NCBI GenBank assembly: GCA_903930745.1
Contig: CAIYZX010000416.1
Coordinates: 1 to 17,103, forward strand
Length of the DNA stretch: 17,103 nucleotides
Direction of reading: 5' to 3'
From: an uncultured Chloroflexota bacterium
GTDB taxonomy: Bacteria > Chloroflexota > Limnocylindria > Limnocylindrales > CSP1-4
The position numbers and the translations under genes were made by a program. The first letter of the stretch is position 1. The number at the start of each line of letters is the position of its first letter. The notes under the pieces are model-generated. The model saw nothing but the letters and a program-made list of their open reading frames with translations, ran no database searches and was not told the DNA's origin. Positions 7,226 to 15,009 of the stretch are shown here, piece by piece.

Positions 7226-8386
7226 TCAGTCGGCGGGTCGGCCGATGGGCGCCACGGCAGCCTCCGTGATCTCGGTCAGGCGCACCCAACGGCGGTCGCG
7301 CGCGGCAAGCTCCAGGGCGTCGCAGACCGCCTGGACTCTTGCCCCCTGGGCGAAGTCGGGGTCGAAGCGGCCTGCATCCCAGGCGTGCATGAGATCCGCC
7401 ACCTGGTCCACGAAGGACTCGCCGTACCCGATGCCCTGGCCGATTGGCCACAGCTGCGACGCGTGCGGGTGCGTTGGATGCTCCGCCCTGATCCTGCGCA
7501 TGCCGTAGAGGTCCATGCGGTCTGCTCCATCACCGAACCAGAGCTCGTTGAGTCGTGCGTAGTCGAAGAACAGCGTCCCGTGTGAGCCGTTGAGCTCCAC
7601 GGTGAAGTCGCACGGGCGTCGCACGGCGCTCCGCGCCATCTCGATCCGCCCCTGCGCACCCGAGGTGAATGTGATCAGCCCGGCGGACGCGTCGTCGATC
7701 TCCACATTGCGGCTGCCGCCGGGCACGCTGCGCTGCCGGATGAAGGTGCTTGACTGTGCCGCGACCTCCGCGATGGGGCCAACCATCCAGAGCGCCATGT
7801 CCAGCAGGTGCGCCCCAAGGTCCGCGATGGTCGTGCCGCCCTGCCAGCGCTCGAACCTCCAGTCGAACGGCACGGATGGATCTGTGAACTCGTCGCTCAG
7901 CCAGGTTGCACGCCACAGGCGGACATCGCCGATCGCGCCATCGTCCACCATCCGCTTCATGAGGCCGATCGCCGGAAGGCGCCGATAGTTGAACCCGATC
8001 GCGTTGAGGACGCCCGCCTCGTCCACCGCTGCAACCGCGGCGCGCGCCTCGGCGTACGAGGTGGCGAGGGGCTTCTCGCACATGACCGCCTTGCCGGCTG
8101 CTGCTGCGGATGCGGCGATGGCGGCGTGAGTGCCTGGAGGCGTGCAGATGTCAACGAGGTCGATGTCCGGACGATCGAGGACGGACCGCCAGTCCGTCGT
8201 CCACTCCGGGATGCCGTAGGCCCGTGCTGCGGCGGCGACCTTCTCGGCATCACGGCCCGTGATCACCCGCACCACGGGCCGGACCGGCAGGGCGGCCATC
8301 ACGGGCGTGGCGGCGTAGCCGAAGCTGTGCGCACGACCCATCCCGCCGTAGCCGATGATCGCAACCCCGATCTCTCGCGTGCTCAT
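7226..8386 (-). CDS. Gfo/Idh/MocA-family NAD(P)-dependent oxidoreductase (first of two)
   Basis: A 386-residue member of the Gfo/Idh/MocA family, which oxidises sugar or cyclitol hydroxyls or reduces the ketones. The N-terminal Rossmann motif is GYGGMG at 12-17. The catalytic EKP signature is at 104-106 (VMCEKPLATS) with K105 as the key lysine. DLGAHLLDM around 189-197 supplies D189 and H193, the usual active-site pair. The start is ATG 8386, although the frame is open 62 codons further. It is preceded by AAGGGG and lies 4 nt after the stop of the upstream oxidoreductase, and the Rossmann fold begins right after it. The two neighbouring oxidoreductases are clearly different sequences, so they probably act on different positions or steps rather than being a recent duplication. 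Confidence 0.93.
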   Translation of the reverse strand: MSTREIGVAIIGYGGMGRAHSFGYAATPVMAALPVRPVVRVITGRDAEKVAAAARAYGIPEWTTDWRSVLDRPDIDLVDICTPPGTHAAIAASAAAAGKAVMCEKPLATSYAEARAAVAAVDEAGVLNAIGFNYRRLPAIGLMKRMVDDGAIGDVRLWRATWLSDEFTDPSVPFDWRFERWQGGTTIADLGAHLLDMALWMVGPIAEVAAQSSTFIRQRSVPGGSRNVEIDDASAGLITFTSGAQGRIEMARSAVRRPCDFTVELNGSHGTLFFDYARLNELWFGDGADRMDLYGMRRIRAEHPTHPHASQLWPIGQGIGYGESFVDQVADLMHAWDAGRFDPDFAQGARVQAVCDALELAARDRRWVRLTEITEAAVAPIGRPAD

Positions 8387-8390
8387 GGCG

Positions 8391-9560
8391 CTACCCCTTC
8401 GCGGGTTGGCCGGCCGACGCAGGCTGAGCGTCAAGCCATGGGATACGAGTGGGCCGGTCCACGGGCGCACCCGTGCGGAAGCTTTGGATGATGGCCTGGC
8501 ACAACAGGACATCCCGCAGGCCGTCCACGCCATCGGTGGCGACGGGCTTCCCGCCACGGATGGCCTCCGCAAACGCCTCGAGCTCTCGCCGGAACGAGCT
8601 CTCGTAGGACGCGGTCTCGCTCGTGGTTGCCGATGCGACCGTGCCGGGGATGCCGGTCTCCAGGCGGACGGTTGCAGCCTCGTTGCGCAGGAACGGGGAC
8701 GGGAACGACAGGGTCGCCCGGCCGCCCACGGCGAAGGCTGCGAACTCCATCTCGTAGCGCGCGATCCCGGGAAGGTCGATCCAGTGAATGGCGACGGGCA
8801 GCCCGCCGAAGCGGAGCATCACCGTGGCCTGGCCGTCATGCATCTCAACGTAGTCCAGCCGGTCCGGCTCCCCCAGGATGCCGCGGACCGAGTTGAGCTC
8901 GTGGACCAGCGTGTCGAGGAGCACCGCCACGTATGCGGACCGGGCGAAGTCCTGCTCCGCTCCGATCGCCGTGTCGATGGCCGCCTGGGCCTCCCGACCA
9001 AGCCTGGCGACCACGTCCGCCGGGGCGGGTGAGCCCGGCGCGAAATGGTAGTGCTGCACGTACGGCAGGAAGGGTGACTCCAAGGTGGTCACGCGCAGGA
9101 ACCGGGGATCCTCCAGCGCGGCGTAGGCCTCGCGAAACCGAAGGTAGGCCGGGTCATAGCGCTTGTTGTAGCCGACCATCAGGATCACGTCGTTCGCCGC
9201 AGCAGACTCCACCATCGCGCGCCCCTCCTCGCTGGAGAAGCACATCGGCTTCTCCACGAAGACGTGGATCCCACGGCGTGCGGCCTCCAGGGCGATTGGC
9301 GCATGGGAGCCCGAGGTGAGCACGAGCACCGCGTCCAGGCTCTCCTCGAGGAGGTCCCGCCAGTCCGTGAAGACCGCAGGGATGCCGTACTCTGCCGCCC
9401 GATCTGCAGCGCTCTGCGCTGCAATGTCACAGATGCCGGCGATGTCCCAGGTGTCCGCGGTTTCCCGCAGGTAGTGCAGATGCATCACCCGAGCGATGAG
9501 ACCCGCGCCGATCACACCCACGCGCAGCCGACCGCCGTTGCCCGTTCCCGATGTGCCCAC
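8391..9560 (-). CDS. Gfo/Idh/MocA-family NAD(P)-dependent oxidoreductase (second of two)
   Basis: A 389-residue Gfo/Idh/MocA oxidoreductase and the first gene of the leftward cluster. The Rossmann motif GAGLIA is at 18-23 and the EKP motif at 103-105 (VFVEKPMCFS). VGYNKRYDPAY follows at 129-139, and DTLVHELN carries D216 and H220 as the likely catalytic pair. The start is a GTG at 9560 with GGAGGG seven bases upstream. It faces the divergent isomerase gene across 154 nt that hold an operator candidate, so both directions are likely controlled together. Expected role: NAD-linked oxidation of the imported sugar/cyclitol or reduction of its ketone. The exact carbon and substrate are not readable. 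Confidence 0.93.
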   Translation of the reverse strand: MGTSGTGNGGRLRVGVIGAGLIARVMHLHYLRETADTWDIAGICDIAAQSAADRAAEYGIPAVFTDWRDLLEESLDAVLVLTSGSHAPIALEAARRGIHVFVEKPMCFSSEEGRAMVESAAANDVILMVGYNKRYDPAYLRFREAYAALEDPRFLRVTTLESPFLPYVQHYHFAPGSPAPADVVARLGREAQAAIDTAIGAEQDFARSAYVAVLLDTLVHELNSVRGILGEPDRLDYVEMHDGQATVMLRFGGLPVAIHWIDLPGIARYEMEFAAFAVGGRATLSFPSPFLRNEAATVRLETGIPGTVASATTSETASYESSFRRELEAFAEAIRGGKPVATDGVDGLRDVLLCQAIIQSFRTGAPVDRPTRIPWLDAQPASAGQPAKG

Positions 9561-9642
9561 GCTCGAACCCTCCGGACGCTAGTCCCATCTAGGCTGTCTC
9601 TCTCTCGGCGCTCCGCCAGACGACCGGCCCCTGCCGCTGCGG

Positions 9643-9674
9643 TAGTATAGATTGCAGCGTTGCAAGACGTGCAA
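9643..9674. promoter_or_regulatory. Divergent promoter region with LacI-type operator
   Basis: TTGCAGCGTTGCAA (9652-9665) is an inverted repeat with perfect 5-base arms and a central CG, the classic LacI-family operator layout. A further TGCAA at 9670-9674 makes a third, overlapping half-site with 5-nt spacing. Next to it is an A/T-rich run that reads as a -10-like box both ways: TATACT on the minus strand at 9644-9649, and TAGTAT/TATAGA on the plus strand. No good -35 is obvious for either. A repressor bound here would block both the leftward cluster (first codon 9560) and the rightward isomerase-lacI pair (first codon 9715). Confidence 0.65.
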
Positions 9675-9714
9675 GTGCGTCTGCGCGATCTCGCAGCAGC
9701 CACGAGGAGAAACC

Positions 9715-10647
9715 GTGCGGCTCGCGCTCGTCTCTGAAGGTCTGATCCACCTCTCCATCGGTCAACTGATGGACTGGCTGGACGAGCACGCTGAAGATGT
9801 CAGGGACCTCGAGATCGCCACCGGTGGCTACTCCCCGGCCGGCCACTCGCCGTTCGAGGTGCCACGCTCGGCGCTGGGCGCCTGGAAGGCGCGGATCGAG
9901 GAGCGCGGGTTCCGGATCTGCGCTCTCAACGTGTCCGGCAACCCGCTGCATCCCGATGCTGCCCTCGCCGCCCGCCACGACACCCACCTGCGTGATGCCA
10001 TCGAGATCGCAGCGGAGCTGGGGATCGACCGCATCGTGGCCATGTCCGGCTGTCCCGGCGCTGCGGGCAGCGACGTCGCGGTCCCGCACTTCGCCGCCAA
10101 CGCGTGGCTCCCGGACTACCTTGGCGTGGCCGACTGGCAGTTCGAGAACCGGCTTCGGCCCTACTGGGAGGAGATCAACGCGCTGGTGGATCGCATCCAC
10201 CCCGACCTGGCCATCTGCCTGGAGCTCCACCCGGGCGCGCACGTGTTCAACACGGAGACCTTCCGGCAGCTCAACAGCGTGGCGCCGCGGATCTGCGCGA
10301 ACCTGGATCCCAGCCACCTCTTCTGGCAGCGTATGGACCCCCTCGCCGTCATCGCGAACCTGGGGCAGCACATCGGGTATGCCCACGGCAAGGACGTCCG
10401 CTACAACGAGGAGACGCTCGCCCTCAACGGGCTCCTGGACAACCGCTGGCCCGGTGACCCGAACACCATCGCCTGGGACTTCGCGGCCATTGGTTTCGGC
10501 GCCCACGACGCGGCGTGGTGGCGCCAGTTCAATGACGCCCTGGCCCGCGAGACCCGGGCACCTGTCGTGAGCATTGAGCACGAGGACCGCCTGCACCCGG
10601 CCCAGGACGCGATCCCGGTCTCCGCGGCGATGCTCCGGGCGTCCTGA
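9715..10647 (+). CDS. Sugar phosphate isomerase/epimerase, TIM-barrel family
   Basis: A 310-residue xylose-isomerase-like TIM-barrel protein, divergent in sequence from the IolE-like one at 4910. The GTG start at 9715 follows GAGGAG at normal spacing. The open frame further upstream would run through the operator. The barrel begins LALVSEGL and contains DLEIATGGYSP (31-41), CLELHPGAH (168-176, E170), ANLDPSHLFW (195-204, D198) and GYAHGKDV (221-228, H224). SIEHED (286-291, E288) completes a plausible metal site (E170, D198, H224, E288) for keto-enol isomerisation or epimerisation. It is co-directional with the LacI gene 124 nt downstream and likely co-regulated with the divergent cluster. The substrate is unknown; hydrolase or lyase activity on 3-keto-glycosides is known for relatives and cannot be excluded. 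Confidence 0.88.
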   Translation: MRLALVSEGLIHLSIGQLMDWLDEHAEDVRDLEIATGGYSPAGHSPFEVPRSALGAWKARIEERGFRICALNVSGNPLHPDAALAARHDTHLRDAIEIAAELGIDRIVAMSGCPGAAGSDVAVPHFAANAWLPDYLGVADWQFENRLRPYWEEINALVDRIHPDLAICLELHPGAHVFNTETFRQLNSVAPRICANLDPSHLFWQRMDPLAVIANLGQHIGYAHGKDVRYNEETLALNGLLDNRWPGDPNTIAWDFAAIGFGAHDAAWWRQFNDALARETRAPVVSIEHEDRLHPAQDAIPVSAAMLRAS

Positions 10648-10703
10648 GGAGACGGAGCCTGCGGCGTGGGGCGTGACGTATCCTGCACGCCATGTGGTGC
10701 GAC

Positions 10704-10745
10704 GGCGATGGACGGGCGGGCGGGACAACCATGCCCGTCATCGCC
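10704..10745. other. Long stem-loop between the isomerase and lacI genes
   Basis: GGCGAT (10704-10709), one unpaired G, GACGGGC (10711-10717), a loop of 15 nt, then GCCCGTC (10733-10739) and ATCGCC (10740-10745). This gives a 13-bp stem with one bulge. No T-run follows on the plus strand, so it is not a clear intrinsic terminator. It lies 27 nt before the regulator ATG and could limit read-through or translation into the regulator gene. Confidence 0.5.
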
Positions 10746-10771
10746 CCCGGTGACCGGATGAGCTCCCGGGC

Positions 10772-11800
10772 ATGATCCGCGATCCCCGCCGTGCCCCCAC
10801 GCTCGGCGACGTCGCCGAGCTCGCCGGCGTCTCGCCGTCCACGGTCTCCAACGTCGTTCGCGGCTCGTCCGTGGTCGCCTCTCGAACCCGCCGGCGCGTC
10901 CTCGCCGCGGTGGACCAGCTTGGCTACCGTCCCAATGCCCAAGCGCGACAGCTGCGGGCTGGGCGTGCTCGCCTCATCGGGATCGTGGCACACCAGCTCA
11001 CCAACCCGTTCGTCGCGGACATCGCCACGATCGCCGAGCGGGAGATCGCCCGCAGCGGCTTCGGAACCATGCTCTGCACCACCAGGGACGAGCCGCAGTC
11101 CGAGGAGAGCGCGATCTCGCTGATGCTGGAGAACCGGGTCAGCGGCATCGTCTTCCTCTCGTACCTTGCCGAGACCGCGGAGATCGCAGCTCGCATTGAC
11201 GGGTCCGTCCCCACCATGTTCATCGCGGCAAACGAGTCCTGGTCGGACTCCGTTGCCGTTGACGAGCGCCGTGGCGGCGAGCTGGTTGCACGACATCTGC
11301 TGGGCCTGGGCCATCGGGATCTCGCGTTCGTTGGGCCCATCCACCCGGATCATGCGGACGAGGAGCGACGCGAGGGCTTCCGCTGGCTCGTGGAGGCGTC
11401 AGGCGGCTCGGTGGCGTCCCTCAGCTGGGATGCCCCGGACGGCGCGCTGCTCAGAGAGGGCATGGAGACGTCGTGGGCGGCCCAGCTCACCGGCCAGGGC
11501 CGCGCCACGGCCGTCTTCGCCAGCAACGACTTCACGGCGATCGACGTCTTGGACCAGGCGGATTCGCTCGGTCTGCGGGTGCCCAAGGACCTCTCGATCG
11601 TGGGTTTCGATGACGTGAGCTTTGCGGCCCTGCGGCGCATCAACCTCACCACCGTCCACCAGCCGCGCCACGAGCTTGTGCGCCTGGGAGTGGAGGGCCT
11701 CATGGGCAGGATCAGTGGCCGCGTGAACGGGCCTCCCCGCGTCACTCTCGCAGGCGGCGACCTGCGCGTTCGCGCGACCACCGGGCGAGCCCCGGCCTGA
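10772..11800 (+). CDS. LacI-family transcriptional regulator
   Basis: A 342-residue LacI/GalR repressor. The N-terminal helix-turn-helix (TLGDVAELAGVSPSTVSNVVRG, about 10-31) is followed by the third helix and the hinge RPNAQARQLRAGRARLIG with the minor-groove leucine L61. The sugar-binding-protein-like core has expected landmarks: HQLTNPFVADIATIAE, VSGIVFLSYL, GLGHRDLAFVGP, AVFASNDFTAIDVL and DLSIVGFDDVSFAAL. It should bind the locus inducer and release the TTGCA-N4-TGCAA sites seen at 9652, 4778 and 4857. It is the last gene of the right-hand arm. A second reading start, ATG AGC TCC CGG GCA TGA, encodes five residues immediately upstream and overlaps the regulator ATG; whether it is translated is unknown. 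No strong Shine-Dalgarno is visible. Confidence 0.93.
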   Translation: MIRDPRRAPTLGDVAELAGVSPSTVSNVVRGSSVVASRTRRRVLAAVDQLGYRPNAQARQLRAGRARLIGIVAHQLTNPFVADIATIAEREIARSGFGTMLCTTRDEPQSEESAISLMLENRVSGIVFLSYLAETAEIAARIDGSVPTMFIAANESWSDSVAVDERRGGELVARHLLGLGHRDLAFVGPIHPDHADEERREGFRWLVEASGGSVASLSWDAPDGALLREGMETSWAAQLTGQGRATAVFASNDFTAIDVLDQADSLGLRVPKDLSIVGFDDVSFAALRRINLTTVHQPRHELVRLGVEGLMGRISGRVNGPPRVTLAGGDLRVRATTGRAPA

Positions 11801-12290
11801 AGGACGCCTGTCAAGGCGGCCTCCCTCCCGGGGATCCCGTCGGCTGGCCGGACGACCGAGCCGGACGGCCTGGAATGGCCGGTTTGGGTGCGAGCCCAGG
11901 ACGGTGGCCTCGATCGGTGCTGACTGCCAGCCCGGGATCGTGGCCCGGACGAGGCCCGCAAGGACGGAGGCGATCCGCCGCTGGGCCGCGGCATCGATGA
12001 CCGCTTTGCCGTCATCGGCCGCCAGGAGGCGACGCATGGCTCCCGACGCACGAGGACGTGGGCGACGACGGTGGAGGCCCTCATGGAGGCGCTCATCCGG
12101 CGCGAGACGAGCCGGCTGATGCTGGCGCCTGACGCCGCCTCGGCGTGATCCCGCGGCAGGTGGGCCGGTTCGAGAGTGTCTCGCAGACGTCGCCCGTGCC
12201 CGGTGCGTCAGCTTCGGAACCAGCTCCTGCAGGGGGATGGGCAGCGGCGGCATGGCACGCGGATCGTCCGCCCGCGGCGGGAAGCAGGTA
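11801..12290. other. 490 nt without a convincing gene
   Basis: A CGCCT-GTCA-AGGCG hairpin at 11805-11818 just after the regulator stop could be a weak terminator. Further on, two overlapping opposite-strand readings look partly coding. One is a minus-strand stretch starting MRRLLAADDGKAVIDAAAQ at 12037. The other is a plus-strand stretch ending MEALIRRETSRLMLAPDAASA just before a stop near 12149. Neither has a ribosome site or a recognisable domain, and they cannot both be real. One may be the remains of a gene. Otherwise nothing is seen. Confidence 0.4.
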
Positions 12291-12346
12291 GCCGGACCGC
12301 ATGGGTCCGTCGTTGTCGTGTCCTCCTGACTGGTCGGGGCGAGAGG
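12291..12346 (-). repeat. tRNA-3'-end/terminator repeat, copy A (degenerate)
   Basis: This stretch matches 16224-16279 without gaps at 49 of 56 positions. Read on the minus strand it has CCTCTCGCCCCGACCA, which resembles the 3' end of a tRNA with its CCA, followed after about 20 nt by a short CGGACC/GGTCCG hairpin. In this copy the hairpin is only 6 bp and has no T-run, and the sequence before CCTCTCG does not fold like copy B. It lies 141 nt downstream of the lipoprotein gene stop. Confidence 0.75.
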
Positions 12347-12486
12347 CATTGCGCCGAGATGAAGTACGGACCGAGGATCACCGTCATCAACGTGCCGAGC
12401 GCGAGCAAGGCGTTGCCCTGGGCTGTGACCGGCTGATGGCACCAGACCCACGCATCGTGGCCCACTGATCGGACCGGTCCACCACG

Positions 12487-13179
12487 CTATCCCGAAGCAC
12501 AGCCGGTGCTGCTGCAGGTGCCGTTGACATCGATCAATCCCCACGCGAGGACGATGCCATCCGGGGTCGTGACCTCGAGGCGATAGCGACCTGTGGACGG
12601 GAACCTTGGCAGGGTCTCGCTGTACCCGGTTGCCGCCGAGTCCGCGGTCCGGGGGTGGACGAAGACGAGGTCGAGGGCGCCGGCCTTGACCCGGTACAGC
12701 GAGACCACGATCGCGGGCGAACCGAGGGCACGTCCCCAGTACGCTCCGAACGTGTAGCGGTCGGGCAGCCCCGCTTCGGCCAGTCCCTGCTCGCTGGGTC
12801 CCACGGTCAGCGTGAGGGCCGGTGTTCCCTGGACCTCGGGGGCTCCCTCGTCGATCAGCTCTTGACCCGCACCGTCATGAACGAGCGGCCCGAAGATCAC
12901 CGACCCGACCGGCTGCGACGTCTGGTGTGACAGATACGGCGGTGAAGCGTCCGGCAAGGCCGACGCCAATGGCGAAGCCGGTGGGGCGGTCGACACCGAC
13001 GGGCTGGCAGCTGGCCCGGGCGAGCCGGGGTCCTGGGTGGACAGACTGGCTGTGACTGTCGGCGCTCCGGTTGCGGGCTGCGCGGTAGGACTGGCACCGG
13101 CGCCAGTCGACGAGGACCCACTGCAACCCGCGGCAAGGAAGGCTGCCGCAAGAACGAGGATCGAACTGTACTTGCTCAT
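12487..13179 (-). CDS. Small secreted lipoprotein of unknown function
   Basis: I do not recognise a family. The 230-residue product starts with a short basic end and a hydrophobic segment ending in the lipobox LAAGC (C19), so it should be lipid-anchored outside the membrane. Residues 20 to about 85 are low-complexity Ser/Pro/Ala/Thr, a surface linker. The remaining 140 or so residues form a compact domain with many beta-prone stretches (YTFGAYWG, AIVVSLYRVK, DLVFVHP, GRYRLEVTTPDGIVLAWGLIDVNG) and a C-terminal Cys pair in CSSTGC. ATG 13179 has GGAGG 8 nt upstream. It follows the serine protease gene by 116 nt on the same strand and could be co-transcribed with it. A link in function is only suggested by position. 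Confidence 0.75.
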   Translation of the reverse strand: MSKYSSILVLAAAFLAAGCSGSSSTGAGASPTAQPATGAPTVTASLSTQDPGSPGPAASPSVSTAPPASPLASALPDASPPYLSHQTSQPVGSVIFGPLVHDGAGQELIDEGAPEVQGTPALTLTVGPSEQGLAEAGLPDRYTFGAYWGRALGSPAIVVSLYRVKAGALDLVFVHPRTADSAATGYSETLPRFPSTGRYRLEVTTPDGIVLAWGLIDVNGTCSSTGCASG

Positions 13180-13295
13180 CTCATGTGCCTCCCGGGAGTG
13201 CGACGCGGCGAGCCGCGATCGCGTGACGGGCAGATGTCCACGGCCAGGCGTGCCCCCGCCGGCCGGCGTCCACCGTGACATCGCCACCGGATTGC

Positions 13296-14777
13296 CTAGT
13301 CGCCGATCGGATCCGGCAAGCCGCACGCAGCACTCGAGCACATTGCGATGTCGAGTCCCGGAAACGATGCCTCCAGTCGGCTGATGCCGTGGTCGATCGA
13401 GGAATACCAGCCGCTCCAGTTGGAGTGCCACGCGGTGCCACATGGGGAGTCGAAGTGAGTCCCGTACATCGTCGCCTTGTACCTGTCGTACGGGTACGGC
13501 AGTGTGACCGAGTACACGGGTGCCCCGGAATCGCCCCCAATTCCATCAATCGAGTACTCGACTGAGTCCTGAATCAGGTAGTTGTAGAGTTTCGTCGTGC
13601 ACGTCGTGTCCTGCCAAACGACGCTGTACTCATCGACGCTCGTGTCTTGGACGTTTCCACAAAGGACACCGGTCGCTCGGGCTGTTCGGCACACCACAGC
13701 GCCTACAACCTGCGTCGACTGTGCCTCATAACCCGTGATGTCTGCCGTGGTGCCCGACGTGCTGTAGAGGACCAGATTCCTGGTGCGGCGGTTCGCATCG
13801 CTGAGGCTGTTGGTCCGAAACGCCCCAACATCCGCGGTGGAATTGTTGTAGTAGGCCTGCACGTACGTCCCCGCTCCCTTCGTCGACGCAATGCCTATGT
13901 CACTCGTACCGTGCGTCCACGGCGAGGTCTTGTTGCCGAGCTTGATGCAGTGCCCGGCCGTGATCGCAATCAGCTGATCCGGTGTCGTGTCGTAGCGCTT
14001 CGCCAAGTAGCCGACGGTGCAGGGAAGGTTGCCTGCCGCGTCGGTGGTTCCGATGCCGGCTTTGATGGGAAGGCAGCCGTTCACCGGGCAGGCATCCGCC
14101 GTCCCGTAATCCTGCTGAAACACCTCGGTGTCGGGCCCGTACATTCCGGTCAGCACCGTCGCGGCGTCGTTGCCCAGGGACAGCACGCCGATGCGCAGGC
14201 GGTTCCTTGGCGTGTCGATCCCGACGGCGGTGAGATCGATGCCCTTCGCGCGCAGCACGTCGATGGCATCCCAGACCGACGACTTGGTGCGGTCCAGGTC
14301 TGACAGGGATCGCTGAACCGAATCCACCCTGAATGCGACCCCTGCGGGCAGCAGACTCTCGATGGCCGCCGACTTTCCAGTGATGTCACCGGCGAATTGG
14401 AAGACTGGCATGCCACCAGACAGATGATCGAGCCACGCGCCAGCCCAGGTCGGATCGGCGGAAAGTGTCTGCACCGCCACGCCCATGTCAAGCGCGACCT
14501 GGTTGCGGCGCAGCACTTCGGCCGCTTCGGCAGTCGTCAACGGCACACCGAAGGTGAGATCGGGAAATGCCGTGCGATCGACGGCCGCCGTCCGAACGGT
14601 GCCGACCGAGGCGTCAAATCCGAGGGCGGTTCGAAACTTGGTCGCCTGCGCGACCTCGTCCACGCCTGCGGCGGCTGCATTCGGGTGGTCGTCACCAGTG
14701 GTGCCTGCGGAAGCTGTTGGAGCTGTCACCAGGGCAGCCGACAGGAACGCACAGACAATCGCGATCGAACGTCGCAT
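13296..14777 (-). CDS. Secreted trypsin/chymotrypsin-fold serine protease with long pro-region
   Basis: A 493-residue S1-like serine endopeptidase. A signal peptide occupies about 1-24 (cleavage after TASA). Residues 25 to about 230 form a pro-region of alternating helices and strands, reminiscent of the propeptides of bacterial alpha-lytic/streptogrisin enzymes. The catalytic triad is visible: H276 in ITAGHC, D316 in TADVGAF and S417 in GIGGDSGAP. Several cysteines (230, 235, 253, 277, 363, 373, 393, 446, 480, 485) suggest disulfides. ATG 14777 is chosen because GGAGGAG precedes it and the signal peptide begins there, although the frame is open further. Third codon positions look less GC-biased than in the sugar cluster, which hints at a different origin. 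The substrate protein is unknown. Confidence 0.9.
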   Translation of the reverse strand: MRRSIAIVCAFLSAALVTAPTASAGTTGDDHPNAAAAGVDEVAQATKFRTALGFDASVGTVRTAAVDRTAFPDLTFGVPLTTAEAAEVLRRNQVALDMGVAVQTLSADPTWAGAWLDHLSGGMPVFQFAGDITGKSAAIESLLPAGVAFRVDSVQRSLSDLDRTKSSVWDAIDVLRAKGIDLTAVGIDTPRNRLRIGVLSLGNDAATVLTGMYGPDTEVFQQDYGTADACPVNGCLPIKAGIGTTDAAGNLPCTVGYLAKRYDTTPDQLIAITAGHCIKLGNKTSPWTHGTSDIGIASTKGAGTYVQAYYNNSTADVGAFRTNSLSDANRRTRNLVLYSTSGTTADITGYEAQSTQVVGAVVCRTARATGVLCGNVQDTSVDEYSVVWQDTTCTTKLYNYLIQDSVEYSIDGIGGDSGAPVYSVTLPYPYDRYKATMYGTHFDSPCGTAWHSNWSGWYSSIDHGISRLEASFPGLDIAMCSSAACGLPDPIGD

Positions 14778-15009
14778 CTCTCCTCCGGCCGATGGCGGTG
14801 GTGCAGCGCTCGTCGGGATTTGTCCTTTGAGGTGCCGACGACGACGCTGCGGTTTGAGACGGGGGGCTCGCGCGTGCCCCGCCCGCGCCCACCCTACGAC
14901 GCGTCGCTGACCGCGAATAGGTGGGAGAACCCTATGGTTCCGAACGCATGCGACAGGTCGCCGCGCAGACCTGCACGCGTGGATCGCGAATGGCGCACCC
15001 GCCGATCCC

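Noticed and set aside
11399..12544. 381-residue minus-strand open frame crossing the LacI gene end and repeat copy A
   Set aside because: Overlaps the clear C-terminus of the regulator and a repeat, has no ribosome site at its start and no domain; only an internal part looks coding-like and is noted separately.
13257..13268. CGCCGGCCGGCG palindrome between the protease and lipoprotein genes
   Set aside because: A perfect 12-bp palindrome, but short GC-only palindromes are frequent at this base composition and nothing else supports a function.
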